The notes: generated by a model from the letters alone, not told the origin. 64,000 nt of DNA from Leptodactylus fallax (GCA_947044405.1 CAMRHE010000077.1:4741501-4805500), one strand, 5' to 3'. Positions 33,726 through 44,934 are shown, counted from the stretch's first letter. Program-made: numbers and translations.

Positions 33726-34191
33726 TGTGACAAAGGTGGCAGCTTCCTGGACTTACAGAGGTGTTTGTGGCGCTGGGAGCCAAATAAACAGCATATCAGG
33801 TAGTGGCAATCCAAAAGAAATGGCTTTATTCGGCTAGTAAGTGATAACAGGAACAAAAATAACAAAACAGCCTAGCCCAAACACAGGGCAATACCTCACT
33901 ACTTGAACCCTGACTAACTTCTGAGGGCAAGATTTACTGAGGTTTCTTCTTAACAGTCTGGCTCACACTAGAGCTTAACTAAGTCCGTTGTGGAACCCAG
34001 TTCTCTTGGGACAGACCACCTGTCTGTCTCTAACTGGTCCACAGTTACCTGCTCCCTGCAGGTCACCAGCAGCACTCCTCTGCTGTGTGCACTCCCTCTG
34101 GAGTGAAGCCCCACCTATGGGTGTGGTTGAGGACCTTTTTAACCCTGGTTTTGGGTCGCTCACCAGCGCCCTCTAGGTTCACACTCTCACA
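33726..34191 (-). mobile_element. Probable solo LTR (466 bp)
   Basis: It starts TGTGACAAAGG and ends CTCTCACA on the + strand, with TGTGA/TCACA inverted termini. On the - strand it has a TTAAAAAGG promoter-like stretch near 34140 and an AATAAAGCC signal near 33822, in the right order for U3-R. The flanks TATA (33722-33725) and TATG (34192-34195) are only an approximate 4-bp duplication. No internal domain is present. Confidence 0.6.
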
Positions 34192-34194
34192 TAT

Positions 34195-34645
34195 GGCACA
34201 GAAACCTTTGGGCACATTGGGGCAGATTTATTAAAACTGACTGGCCTAGGGAACAAGACGAACATCCCAGTGCCAGAGTGGAAATCTGGGTTGTAATGAA
34301 TGGTGCCTTGACCCACCTTGGCCACACATTCCACTCATGGGGTGAGTGAGGTGCAGAACGGGGGTTGTGGCGCACATTTGGTGTCAGACAAGGTCTTGTG
34401 CCAAATGTGCACCACAATATAATCCCTCTATACCAAAAAAAAAAAAAAAACATAATCACCTATCCCTGGTGCTCTGATGTTTGGCCTCAGTGGTCACTTG
34501 GGGCTCAGGGCTAGCAGGGTCATGACTGAATTGACTCTGGTGACAGAAACTGGGGTGCTGGGGACAGGTGAGTATGGTTTTTTAACGTTATGCCTGCCCA
34601 GGGTCTCTCCAGAGTTTGTCCAATTCCTGGACAACTCCTTTAAGC
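34195..34645. repeat. Composite of eroded MITE fragments
   Basis: GGGGCAGATTTATTAAAACTG at about 34219 resembles the start of the element at 38008, and CAATTCCTGGACAACTCCTTTA ending near 34641 is the right end of a GTTGTCCAGGA-type MITE. A run of A lies at 34436-34450. Confidence 0.5.
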
Positions 34646-35936
34646 TGAGCACTTTGGCTGGGTGTATGCCCCAGGCTTCTTTTAATCACTGGGGCTCAGT
34701 GACGTATCTCATTGAGGCGGCTTCAGTGCTGAGTAGTGTGCATGCGCAGTGCTAGTCAATTTTCTAACTTTGGTGGAGTTGGGACATTTTAATTTTCTCC
34801 TCAGGCAGCAGAAAAGTCAGAATCAGCCCTGCTTACATTGTAGGTACCAAACACCAGGAAGGAAGATTCTTCATTCATTAGATGCCAGCAAAATGCACCT
34901 ATTTTCTGTGGGAGTTTACAGAACTATAAGTCTATGGCCATAAGTAATGAAATTCGCCATGAAGAAATGACTAACCTTGAATTCGGCTAGAATTGTGCTG
35001 CAGATTTGTGGCTGAGTATGACTAATCCTATGCTTTTCCTGCAGGGAATAGGTAGCAGGCTACTTATTCCAAAGGTTGCACCAAAAATTCACATGCAAAA
35101 CACATTTACATAATTGTGATGCAGATTTCCCATGGATGATATGGAATAGTGTAATCGAATACATGTGAACATTCCATAACTTGTTCTATCTCTGGGGGGA
35201 TTCAATATGTCTTATGTTATTGTGATCTTAGGAGCCATCAGAGACTTTATAGTCTGTGTTTTATAGGGCAATAAAGGAGTCCATGCCCAATGTTATAGTG
35301 CATGACCAGGTGATGGTGAGATGCAGAGTGTCTGTTGTACTGAATTTTACACTGAAAATATTTCTCCCATAAGGTGGCATTTCTAAAACTTTTTTGTCAA
35401 GTGCAGAAAGAAGAGGTGAACACATTAAACATAAAAGTGTTTCTGCCATTTTGTATTTCCAGGGGGGGATGTTGTTCCTAGCTAAAATCTTTCAGCGTGA
35501 CTGGTGTTTTCCTTTGCTGCATTTGGATCTGTGTAAATTGTTTTTTTTTTTTTGTAAATTCTTCAAAGCTTTTTGCTCATTTGTAGACAGGGTTGACTAT
35601 ATATTTGTAAACCAATTCTTAGGGGTCCCCTGTTTAGTACTTGACAATTTCAAGGATTTCTTCACATTTCATATTGTATATTCATCTGGAAACTAAAGCA
35701 ATATAAACTAGAACATTTCTGTGTGTGAAGATGCTCCTTGGATACATAGTCCCTTTGCAGCATCCAGATTGCTATTAAATTGAGCTTTGTATTTCATGTT
35801 TATTGTGGCGGCAGACAGAGACACGTACGTTTGATATTATCTATGGACTTGAATAATGTTCTGCATATATTTAAAGTGATGAAATGGGACACAAAACTAC
35901 TGTCATAGATGATATTTCTTTCTTTTCATTTTACAG
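34646..35936. other. Upstream flank or intron of LRRC3
   Basis: No repeat or exon is recognised. The region ends in the pyrimidine-rich splice acceptor at 35915-35936, so it is probably the single intron of LRRC3, whose 5' exon I could not locate. Confidence 0.4.
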
Positions 35937-35961
35937 GCTGTTGCAGAAACAAGCATTTATC

Positions 35962-36024
35962 ATGGCTACTGGCAGAAGAATTCCTACTGAGCCAAGTGCA
36001 CATTTCTATACAAGTACAACATAA
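35962..36024 (+). promoter_or_regulatory. Upstream ORF in the LRRC3 5' UTR
   Basis: The first ATG in the exon (TCATGG, G at +4) opens a 20-codon frame that stops with TAA at 36022-36024. It is in the same frame as the LRRC3 ORF, and its stop prevents N-terminal extension. It could reduce translation from the downstream start. Confidence 0.55.
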
Positions 36025-36084
36025 GTGTGTCAGATGAAGAGTTTACAAGTAATATTCTATCCACTGTATGTATACCTCTATAAA

Positions 36085-36861
36085 ATGCACCCAGCAGAGC
36101 AGACATCTAGGTGTACAGACTTTATTTTCAACAGAGGACTTCTTCTGCTCTTTTTCCAGTTCCAATTCATTGTATCTTGCCCCAAAAGCTGCCAGTGCTC
36201 AGATAACAATGGCGCCATGGTGGTCCATTGCAGTTCAAGAAACCTGGAGGAAATACCAATAGACCTTCCCATGGACACTGTATCCTTAAAGCTGGATGCA
36301 AACAAGATTCAACAGGTACCCAACAATGCATTTAAGGACTTGAGCAATCTGCAAGAACTGGACCTTTCCAGGAACTCTATTGAGAAAATTGAACTGTCTG
36401 CTTTCAAAGGAGTTACCGATGGGTTGAGGTTACTGGATTTGTCTGGAAATCAGATTCAGACCATCCCCAAAGAAGCTTTGGCCAATTTAAAAGGCAAAAT
36501 CCGCCTCTCTAATAATCCTTTACATTGTGATTGTTCTCTTCAGGAGATGTTAAGAGAACTAAACTTGGACCCAGACACAGTTAATGACATTTCCTGCCAG
36601 ACGTCAGTACAGGAGGAATATGTTGGTAAACCTTTAATCCAGGTTCTTGACTCGGGCATAAATTTTTGCAATATCCACCACAGGACCACAGATGTGGCCA
36701 TGTTCATTACTATGTTTGGCTGGTTTACAATGGTGATAACCTATGTGGTGTATTATGTAAGACACAACCAAGAGGATGCCAGAAGACATCTGGAGTACCT
36801 CAAGTCATTGCCCAGCACTCAGATAACCAAAGACTTTGATACAATCAGCACTGTCTTGTAG
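36085..36861 (+). CDS. LRRC3: Leucine-rich repeat-containing protein 3, complete
   Basis: The product is 258 residues, against 257 in human LRRC3. Residues 1-31 form a signal peptide with the hydrophobic run LLLLFFQFQFIV. An LRRNT cap follows (CPKSCQC, residues 32-49), then three LRRs at about 65-140 (LDANKI, LDLSRNSI, LDLSGNQI), an LRRCT cap (NPLHCDC to the Cys at 195), one membrane helix at about 204-225 (DVAMFITMFGWFTMVITY), and a short cytoplasmic tail with RHNQEDARRHLEYLKSLPS, near-invariant in LRRC3 and LRRC3B. The last residues STVL fit a class I PDZ ligand. KLDANKI and VGKPLIQ favour LRRC3 over LRRC3B. An in-frame ATG at 36034 would add 17 residues, but it has C at -3. The ATG at 36085 has A at -3 and gives the family length. 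The molecular role of LRRC3 is not well established. Confidence 0.96.
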   Translation: MHPAEQTSRCTDFIFNRGLLLLFFQFQFIVSCPKSCQCSDNNGAMVVHCSSRNLEEIPIDLPMDTVSLKLDANKIQQVPNNAFKDLSNLQELDLSRNSIEKIELSAFKGVTDGLRLLDLSGNQIQTIPKEALANLKGKIRLSNNPLHCDCSLQEMLRELNLDPDTVNDISCQTSVQEEYVGKPLIQVLDSGINFCNIHHRTTDVAMFITMFGWFTMVITYVVYYVRHNQEDARRHLEYLKSLPSTQITKDFDTISTVL

Positions 36862-38005
36862 ATAGCTCTGTAAAAATGACGTTTGACACTGTGTCGCTGT
36901 TTACGCTAAAGGCCTTTTACAGGGGGCAATAATCGATTGTAAGATCGAAGGAACGTTCCCAACTATTGTCTGGTGTAAAATTTATACAGTACATATTTAT
37001 ATAGTGAGCAACTGACCAGCCATAATTTGCTTGCTTGTCATTGATCGCATCTTTTCTGCTGACCTCGTATTCATATAAACAGGCATCTTCCTGTCATTTG
37101 TAATGGAAACAGCATGAAAGGAGGAAAGACAAATGATCATGACCACCAAGAAAACACATGATTATTGTAACATATAAATGCAAACCTTGGGAATATTAAC
37201 ATCTTTATAATAGCGATTCTCTGGAGGGGAATTCCTGGGGGGTAAAGCAATATTGCAGGGGGAGCATAATGTGGGGTTCCCATATTCACACACAGTATAA
37301 TGCCCTCTTAGTACCCCGCACAGTATATTAACCCCCTAAGTGCCCCTCCACTGTATAATGTCCCCAGGTCCCACACAGCATATTAACCACTAGTTTCACA
37401 TTGTATAATGTTCCCAGGTCCCACACATTGTAATGTTTCAAGCCCACACAGTGCATGGCCTGGGGAGTGAGCAGTGAGTACATTTCTCAGTACTCATTGT
37501 TCTTAGGACTCCCCACTTCTTCTCTGGTCCTGGCACCTATATCAGAGTTATGCCGATACCCCAAGGGAACAGGGAGTCCTAGGAGTGGTGAGTATTGAGA
37601 ATCATACTCACTACTTACTCCCCAGGCCCTGTCAATAGCCAGTGATTGCTGATGGAGGTGCTCATTGGTTATTATGCTGTCATCATTCACTACAGTGTGG
37701 CCAGTCAAGGGCACAGTTTTAACCCTTTGTGTAAGCCACTAACTCATTTTACCTATTTATGTAAATAGACCCCAAAGGTATACCATCTACAAGCTAAATT
37801 GTTAAATAGATTTATATTGCCCATAGCAAGCAATCCAATGCTGCCATTATTGAAAGTCCAGTGTCAAAGTAAAATAACGTTGACCTGATTGTGAATATCA
37901 CAATTCTTCAGATTGTCTCATTTTTCTAATTTTATATTTGGACATGCGTTGTAATAATTATGTGTAAAAAAAAAAGTAGAAGAGTAGAATTCCTTTAATA
38001 TGGAA
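36862..38005. repeat. LRRC3 3' flank with a GTATAATG-rich repeat
   Basis: From about 37250 to 37470 there are loose repeats of the type CACAGTATAATGCCC / CCCCAGGTCCCACACA. They resemble the minisatellite modules inside the hAT elements at 28869 and 59361 (in the inverted sense), so this may be an eroded relative. No termini were found. Confidence 0.45.
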
Positions 38006-38007
38006 TC

Positions 38008-38279
38008 AATGGGGCAGATTTATTATTATTTTATGCCAGCTGGTGTTTTCGTGCCAGCCATGTCATTTTCCCAAAAAAGGAGGCGGGACAAAGGAGTGGC
38101 TGGGGTAGGACCATCAGCCCTGCCAGATTTATTAGAATTATATTATATTTAATGGCCTAAATTCCACTCCAAGCGCATGGCTGACAGAGGGTGAGTCTCA
38201 TTTATAAGAAGGTGTGTACTTTATGAAAAACCTTCCACCGGCATAAGGGATATGAAGACTTCATAAATCTTCCCCAATG
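38008..38279. mobile_element. Foldback MITE (GGGGCAGATTTATTA ends)
   Basis: AATGGGGCAGATTTAT on the left pairs with ATAAATCTTCCCCAATGG on the right. It ends only a few bases before the Tc1 element begins. Confidence 0.65.
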
Positions 38280-38285
38280 GATTTA

Positions 38286-39889
38286 CATTGGGGAAAAAAA
38301 AGTATTTAGTCAGCCACCAATTGTGCAAGTTCTCCCACTTAAAAAGATGAGGCCGGCCTGTAATTGACATCATAGGTAGACCTCAACTATGAGAGACAAA
38401 ATGAGAAAACGTATCCAGAAAATCACATTGTCTGATTTTTAAAGAATCTATTTGCAAATTATGGTGGAAAATAAGTATTTGGTCACCTACAAACAAGCAA
38501 GATTTCTGGCTCTCACAGACCTGTAACTTCTTCTTTAAGAGGCTCCTCTGTCCTCCACTCATTACCTGTAGTAATGGCTCCTGTTTGACATTGTTATCAG
38601 TATAAAAGACACCTGTCCACAACCTCAAACAGTCACACTCCAAACTCCACTATGGTGAAGACCAAAGAGCTGTGGAAGGACACAAGAAACAAAATTGTAG
38701 ACCTGCACCAGGCTGGGAAGACTGAATGTGCAATAGGCAAGCAGCTTGGTGTGAAGAAATCAACTGCGGGAGCAATAATTAGAAAATGGAAGACATACAA
38801 GACCACTGATAATCTCCCTCGATCAGGGGCTCCACGCTAGATCTCACCCCATGGGGTCAAAATGATCACAAGAACGGTGAGCAAAAATCCCAGAACTACA
38901 CAGGGGGACCTAGTGAATGACCTGCAGAAAGCTGGGACTAATGTAACAAAGGCTACCGTCAGTAACACATTACGCCGCCAGGGACTCAGATCCTGCAGTG
39001 CCAGAAGGTGTCCCCCTGCTTAAGCCAGTACATATCCGGGCCCGTCTGAAGTTTGCTAGAGAGCATTTGGATGTTCCAGAAGAGTACTGGGAGAATGTCA
39101 TATGGTCACATGAAACCAAAGTAGAACTGTTTGGTAGAAACACAACTCGTTGTGTTTGGAGGAGAGTGAATGCTGAGTTGCATCCAAAGAACACCATACC
39201 TACTGTGAAGCATGGGGGTGGCAACATCATGCTTTGGGGCTGTTTCTCTGCAAAGGGACCAGGACGACTGATCCGTGTACATGAAAGAATGAATGGGGCC
39301 ATGTATCGTGAGATTTTGAGGGCAAAGCTCCTTCCATCAGCAAGGGCATTGAAGATGAAACGTGGCTGGGTCTTTCAGCATGACAATGATCCCAAGCACC
39401 CCGACAGGGCAACGAATGAGTGGCTTCGTAAGAAGCATTTCAAGGTCCTGGAGTGGCCTAGCCAGTCTCCAGATCTCAACCCCATAGAAAACCTTTGGAG
39501 GGAGTTGAAAGTCCGTGTTGCCCAGCGACAGCCCCAAAACATCACTGTTCTAGAGGAGATCTGCATGGAGGAATGGGCCAACATACCAGCAACAGTGTGT
39601 GCCAACCTTGTGAAAACTTACAGAAAATGTTTGACCTGTGTCATTGCCAACAAAGGATATATAACAAAGTATTGAGATGAACTTTTGTTATTGACCAAAT
39701 ACTTATTTTCCACCATAATTTGCAAATAAATTCTTAAAAAATCAGACAATGTGATTTTCTAGATTTGTTTTCTCATTTTGTCTCTCATAGTTGAGGTCTA
39801 CCTATGATGACAATTAAAGGCCGGCCTCATCTTTTTAAGTGGGAGAACTTGCACAATTGGAGGCTGACTAAATACTTTTTTCCCCACTG
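38286..39889 (+). mobile_element. Tc1-like transposon, 1604 bp, end to end but inactive
   Basis: The element lies between TA dinucleotides (38284-38285 and 39890-39891), the target duplicated by Tc1/mariner. Ends are CATTGGGGAAAAAAAAG (third base changed from the right end's CAGTGGGG) and CTTTTTTCCCCACTG. Terminal inverted repeats extend about 220 bp, including GGCCGGCCT, GACATCATAGG and AAATCACATTGTCTGATTTTT on the left, each inverted on the right. The transposase inside is defective. Confidence 0.95.
38652..39675 (+). pseudogene. Tc1-like transposase, broken
   Basis: The ATG at 38652 starts the paired DNA-binding region ([39 protein letters not shown]). A TAG at 38838-38840 replaces a codon just before ISPHGVKMI. 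The frame then continues ([24 protein letters not shown]) until a +1 shift near 39005. The catalytic half runs 39005-39675 with [19 protein letters not shown] and NPIENLW. In Tc1 DD34E transposases the first catalytic residue is Asp (WSDETK); here it is His. The second Asp and the Glu are present. So there are three independent lesions, and the copy cannot transpose itself. Ending with TKY and TGA is normal for the family. Confidence 0.95.
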
Positions 39890-39891
39890 TA

Positions 39892-40640
39892 CATGATTTA
39901 TAGACTATAGAGATTCTTCATCATCAGGAGAACTACTTAATCTTAATCTTTATCTTGAGAACTCCATAATATCTCAGTTTTGTGGTGGGAACAATTTGGA
40001 TGCCAAGTTAAAGGAAATTTGCTCTAGTAGTAATAATATTAAAAATAATAATTATTACAGATAAAAGCCATAAAGAATGCGTCACCGAGAAACAAAAGTA
40101 TATATGTAAAGAAATCACAGTCTAATACCAGAAACATTCTTCTGTAAAGTACTATAATGGATGTAATGGGCTCAGACAACTCAATAACTATATATAGTGC
40201 AACATTTATTCTTTATGTCTTTAGATATATTTCTAATGCAGCCAGAATAGACATTATGGTAAGATATATTTGACATCAAGGTCCAACAATCAACATGGAT
40301 CTGAGTTATGAAAATATCAAAACTGTATTGCATATTGCAAGTCCAACTACATTCATTTCCTCAGCTCTATGTACAGTCTCATATTCATATCAAACTGAAG
40401 AAGATCTGTTGAGGCTATTAGACTACTTGGCTCGAACCTGTCATCATCTTGTGATAGGAGAACATGTCATTGGGCCTAGATATAGGGAGGACAGAGGTAG
40501 CAATCCCACCTGGGCCCCAGTGCCAGAAGGAGCCTGAAGAGCCCCCTACCATATTAAAGCCTATTATAGATTTTAAGTGAAGTTTCAAGTTACTCCTTTG
40601 AAGTGACATGTTATATGTGGTAGATAGATTACTGGAAAGG
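39892..40640. other. Unassigned intergenic DNA
   Basis: No recognisable feature; the 80-codon frame at 40295-40537 has no family resemblance. Confidence 0.3.
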
Positions 40641-40642
40641 AT

Positions 40643-40919
40643 TAAAGGGGTTTTCACGATTTGGGGTAGCCTGTGGAGCAGGAGGTGGGGATATTCTTGG
40701 TGCTCCAGGGCGGCACCGGAAGCCCTGATAGTCTTGTGACTGGTCAGTCAGATACATCATTGCTTTCTTACCAATAAGTGGCCTCAGCTGCGATGTGAGG
40801 CTCAGGGCTTCCGGGTTGTGGCCCTGGCATGCGATGGAAAATAATCAGGTGGTGTCTTTAACAATCTGGCCCCCCTGGCTGCCCTAAGGGTTGCACCAAA
40901 TCCTAGACAACTCCTTTAA
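40643..40919. mobile_element. Foldback MITE related to the GTTGTCCAGG family
   Basis: AAAGGGGTTTTCACGATTTGG and CCAAATCCTAGACAACTCCTTT are imperfect terminal inverted repeats. No coding sequence. Confidence 0.65.
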
Positions 40920-41755
40920 GGAGCAGAAGTAGCTGCTTATGTCATTGTTGCTGCCACATATACTTTATGTACAGTATATCACTGTTGAAGCTGCCTTCTT
41001 TGTGTTTTATCCTGGCCCATAGGACATGGTAATAGCTTCAGTATTAATATAGGTTATCTGTTGTTAAAGTACTATTCTCACTTTCCTAGTATTTTTTTTA
41101 TTTTTTTTTTTGTTGTTTTGTTTTATAATTGATGTTCTGTTGTGCAGGGCAAGAAGACAAAGGTAAAAAACTACTTTGGAAGCATTAACTGAACAGATAA
41201 TAATACTTCACATTTCTACTAGAAGCAATAAATTAACCCTTGTGCAAGACAAGACTGTGAGTAATGATAAATGACACACAACAAAGACAAGGAGAATTGG
41301 TAGTAAGACTTCTTATAATGACTTATCGTATAATTTCAGCCCAGAGGTGCTGTAATAGAAAGGGCAGCATTAGTGTTATGACCGTAGCTTATGGGACATA
41401 CATGAAAAATATATACCGGGCAGTGACATATTGAAGCCTTTAGGACAAATAATTAATACAGTGCAGTGGCCTTAATATTTTTTTTTTTACCAACACAGTC
41501 TGTCCTGAAATAATAGATTTGTCCTTCTAGTATTTCATCAGTTGTTACTTTGTTGTTACCTATATTTCTTTTTTCACAATAAAATAAACAGTTTATGGAT
41601 ATCTGAAAATCTGTTGATTTTTATAGCTAAATGATTTCTGGATTTTCTCAAGGGGCAGCTTAAAGGTTATTAATGACCTATCCTAAGAATTGGTCATTAG
41701 TATGATATCAGTGGCATATCACTGTGAAATAACATTGTATAAAAACACATCACTG
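40920..41755. other. Unassigned intergenic DNA
   Basis: No feature found beyond short T-rich runs. Confidence 0.3.
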
Positions 41756-41757
41756 AA

Positions 41758-42165
41758 AAGGGCTACACTTAACTGATCAATTCCTCGTGGTTTTCTAGAT
41801 CACTGCTTGATGTCATTCACTCTGCTTAATCCCAAAGAATAAAGATCAGTCCATGATCATATAATATACAGTCCATGGTCATGTGATGGACACACAGGTA
41901 CACAGCTCGTTATAGCCACAGCACAGTAAACATACATCTGCCTGGTAACGAGCTGTGCACCTGTGTGTCCATCACATGACCATGGACTGTATATCACATG
42001 ACCATGGACTGTATATCACATGACCATAGACTGTATATCACATGACCATGGACTGTATATCACATGACCATGGCCTGATTTTTATCCACTGGGAATAAGC
42101 AAAATGAATGAAAGCAAGTAGAGATCTAGAAAACCCTTAGGAATTGATACAGAAAGTATATTGGA
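41758..42165. mobile_element. Palindromic non-autonomous element with a 22-bp tandem block
   Basis: Outer arms match as inverted copies (left ATCAATTCCTCGTGGTTTTC, TAGATCACTGCTTG; right GAGATCTAGAAAACCC, AGGAATTGAT). The core is a near-perfect hairpin: 41866-41913 pairs with 41945-41993 around a ~30-bp loop (GTCCATGGTCATGTGATGG on one side, CCATCACATGACCATGGAC on the other). The right core strand is amplified as about 4.5 copies of a 22-bp unit. The same outer arm recurs at 63911-64000. Confidence 0.8.
41971..42073 (+). repeat. 22-bp tandem repeat, about 4.5 copies
   Basis: The unit ATCACATGACCATGGACTGT followed by AT repeats at 41971, 41993, 42015, 42037 and 42059 with one or two changes. 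It contains a CACATG E-box-like hexamer and the palindrome CCATGG. Confidence 0.92.
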
Positions 42166-42229
42166 AAATTGTACAACTTTTTATTATACAAACAATAACA
42201 TTTGTCTCTCAATGTTGGTCTGAAAGTGG

Positions 42230-42400
42230 CCGACCACTTTAAGTTGGAGTGAGTAGTTTCAGTCTGCTTTCTGCTTCATCCTCTGGGTTGAGACCATCTG
42301 ATTGGTGGGGGTGCCGGGTGTCAGAATTAATCAGTATGATATTGATGACCTATCCCTAGGATAGGTCATCAATATTTTTAGCCTTAAACCCCTCTTTAAG
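42230..42400. repeat. Fragment of the ATTGATGACCTATCC foldback family
   Basis: GATTGGTGGGGGTGCCGGGTG, GATATTGATGACCTATCCC and GGATAGGTCATCAATAT, then AACCCCTCTTTAA. The same components occur at 56611-56970. TTGATGACCTATCC and GGATAGGTCATCAA form a short hairpin. Confidence 0.6.
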
Positions 42401-43745
42401 GGTAAAGCTTAAATGGATGCGTGCCATTGATGTTGAAGTCTCATGCACATGCATCATTGTACAGATCTGTATTTCAGCCCTGAATGTTAGCAAGTCTGTG
42501 CATCTTTATTTCTCAGATTTCCTATTGAGGATTTAATCCACTAGAACAGATATAAAATGTTCACACATGGTTTTTGCTTTACATTTGACTTATAGTATAT
42601 GCCAGGAATATCTTCTGAAGTATGGCCTGAATTCTATGCAGTTTCAAACAATTGCAGTGCTATCTGTATAGGAAAGCACAATACGCTGTACTTCCAATAC
42701 AACGAAAACCGGTATTCATATATACAGCATACCAGTACACTAAGGGTACATTCACACAGTGTGGCTCAGATGAATGGACCTTATCAGCAAAGTGTCCTGC
42801 ATTGTAAGTTCTGCGGCTGAATCATCCATGGACTCCACAGCATGAACGCTTATTTTTTCACTGTCTTGCTTTGAACAATGCCTCCCATGGAATACAGTGA
42901 GAAGTAGATTTGATGTTGAATTTGGCGCTGATTTTGAGGTGGAAGTATTCTTACTGAACATTGCAGAGGCACAAGGTACAGACCTGTGCAGTCTCTGCTG
43001 ATTTCTTGAAGTCTATGTTATCCAAGTGTCTATCCAAGGTCTGTAATTAAACTGTGAGTCTGGACGCGAGCCACATTGGACCATGACTAGATGTTGGGTA
43101 CCTTTGTATTCTTTGTTGCTTGCACAATAATTGGTTCTTGTAAAGTTGCCATTAGTACCAGTGGCAACTATACAAGAATTTATGGCCTTAGAAAATGTAC
43201 TATGCACCTGAGTCTACAGAAATAAACCGCATCCATTAGGATTTAGGCTTTTCCAATATTTCATAGAAAGTAAGTACAGATCATTACATAAGTTAACCTT
43301 TTTGTGACACACATTTAAATTCACAGCCCAGTGGTATTGTTCCCATGCCACAAGCCCTTTATTTTCTGTGCAACTTTAGATGGCACTGCATATTACTGCA
43401 CACTGACAGACTGACCCTTTACTTTGGCAGAGAACTGAAATAATCCATTCCCTGTCACTAACATGTCTAAACTCAGAGCTCATATTGAGCCTGCCTCCTA
43501 ATATAGAAGCTGCTGCTTCTGTATTTGGCAGATTGCTAGGGAACCCAGATGACATCATTAGTGACCTCCATTTCCTCCAGTAGCACCCATAATTCAAGCA
43601 GTCTTTCCCTTAGGCAAATCCTGAATTTACAATTAATTTTCTGGTGGAAAGACCAGTGTATTTCACAAAGAGGCATACAGATTTTTTTTTAATGTCAATA
43701 CTGTCAGATTTCATATAAAACCAGGAGAAAATCCATGTAGCATAA
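42401..43745. other. Unassigned intergenic DNA
   Basis: No exon, RNA gene or bounded repeat recognised. Confidence 0.3.
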
Positions 43746-43749
43746 TGTT

Positions 43750-44222
43750 TGGTGCAAAAGTTTTAGGCACGTGTGGGAAACAGGCTGCAAAGTAAGAATG
43801 CTTTCAGAAATACACGTGTTAATAGTTTATTTTTGTCAATTAATAAAATGAAGTGAATGAACAAAAGAGAAAACTAAATAACATCAATATTTGGTGTGAC
43901 TAGTGACTACAATTGGAAGGAGAAGTGAAGATATGGCCCCCAAAGACACCTGATCTCAACATCATCCAGTCTATTTACATTGAAGAGACATCAATAAAAG
44001 ATGTTTGGAACAATCTCCCTGTTGAGTTCCTTCAAAAACTGTGTGCCTAGAAGAATTGATGGAAGGCAATGGATGGTCACATCAAATATGGATGGAATTT
44101 AGATATTTTGTTCATTCACTTCATTTTATTAATTTAGAAAAATAAACTATTAAAACGTCTTTTGAAAGTATTCTTGCTTTGCAACATTTTTTCTGCACTT
44201 GCCTTTGCAACCTTTGCACAGC
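43750..44222 (+). mobile_element. Tc1/mariner deletion derivative with a transposase C-terminal remnant
   Basis: The ends TGCAAAAGTTTTAGGCACGTG and CTTGCCTTTGCAACCTTTGCA form an imperfect inverted repeat. A second layer (AATAGTTTATTTTTGTC.., AATGAAGTGAATGAAC) reappears inverted on the right. Between them is a remnant reading KIWPPKTPDLN, equivalent to the [12 protein letters not shown] region around the last catalytic Glu, which is itself eroded. The DNA-binding and first catalytic parts are deleted. Confidence 0.78.
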
Positions 44223-44930
44223 ACTCAATATTAATAGATTCTATATTTATGGAGGTATTTTCCCCTAAAACATTTTTCCTAGAAATGACTGTCTTTGTAT
44301 TTATGGCAACTAATTGAGCTTTATTGCCATAAAGGATTCATGCTTATGCACATTAGCCCTTAAGTTGATGTTGGAGCAGCAAGATCCACATTGCTCTTAC
44401 ATTGATAAAGAAATGTAATATCTATCTCTGTAAAATCAGGTAAATGTATTTCCGCCTGCACCACTTGTTTGCTCTTAGAGCCGTATTTCTAAATACCAAA
44501 CTATGGAGCGATATTTGTCTCCTTTTATCTCTTAGGGTTTGTGTACATTTTCTTAGTGCTTGTATGGCAGTTTGAGAAGGTTGAATGGCTACTTGGTATG
44601 GAGCTGCTCAGTCTCTATACTGTGCCATACAGCTCTGTCACTTAGCATGTATAGATATTCACCTTCAGGGGCAAAGCTTATAGGGCAGAATACTTATGTA
44701 CATACAAAATCCAATGAAATGTCCCATGATTCTTCATGATCGTCAGATTTGTATGGTATTGGACAGAAAAAACCTCCTTGTGAAATTGGAAGTACTGTAT
44801 ATACCGCTGAGATACCGCTGTGTCATCCCTATTACGATTTTGTACAAAACTGAGTAATCTTGTGGGCATGAGCTGTTAGGGTTACAGTGGATAACACAAG
44901 TTATAGAGTCCTGTTATGAGATCAAAGCAA
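44223..44930. other. Unassigned intergenic DNA
   Basis: No recognisable feature. Confidence 0.3.
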
Positions 44931-44934
44931 CTTT

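Larger units (their letters stand above)
35937..36861 (+). other. LRRC3: LRRC3 coding exon with 5' UTR portion
   Basis: A polypyrimidine tract followed by TTTTACAG ends at 35936, so this exon begins at 35937. It carries about 148 bases of 5' UTR, then the whole ORF. In human LRRC3 the coding sequence also lies in one exon after a non-coding first exon. No polyadenylation signal was located for the 3' UTR. Confidence 0.75.

Noticed and set aside
36025..36084. N-terminal extension of LRRC3 starting at 36025
   Set aside because: 36025 is GTG, not ATG, and a TAA lies immediately upstream. The ATG at 36085 gives the family length.
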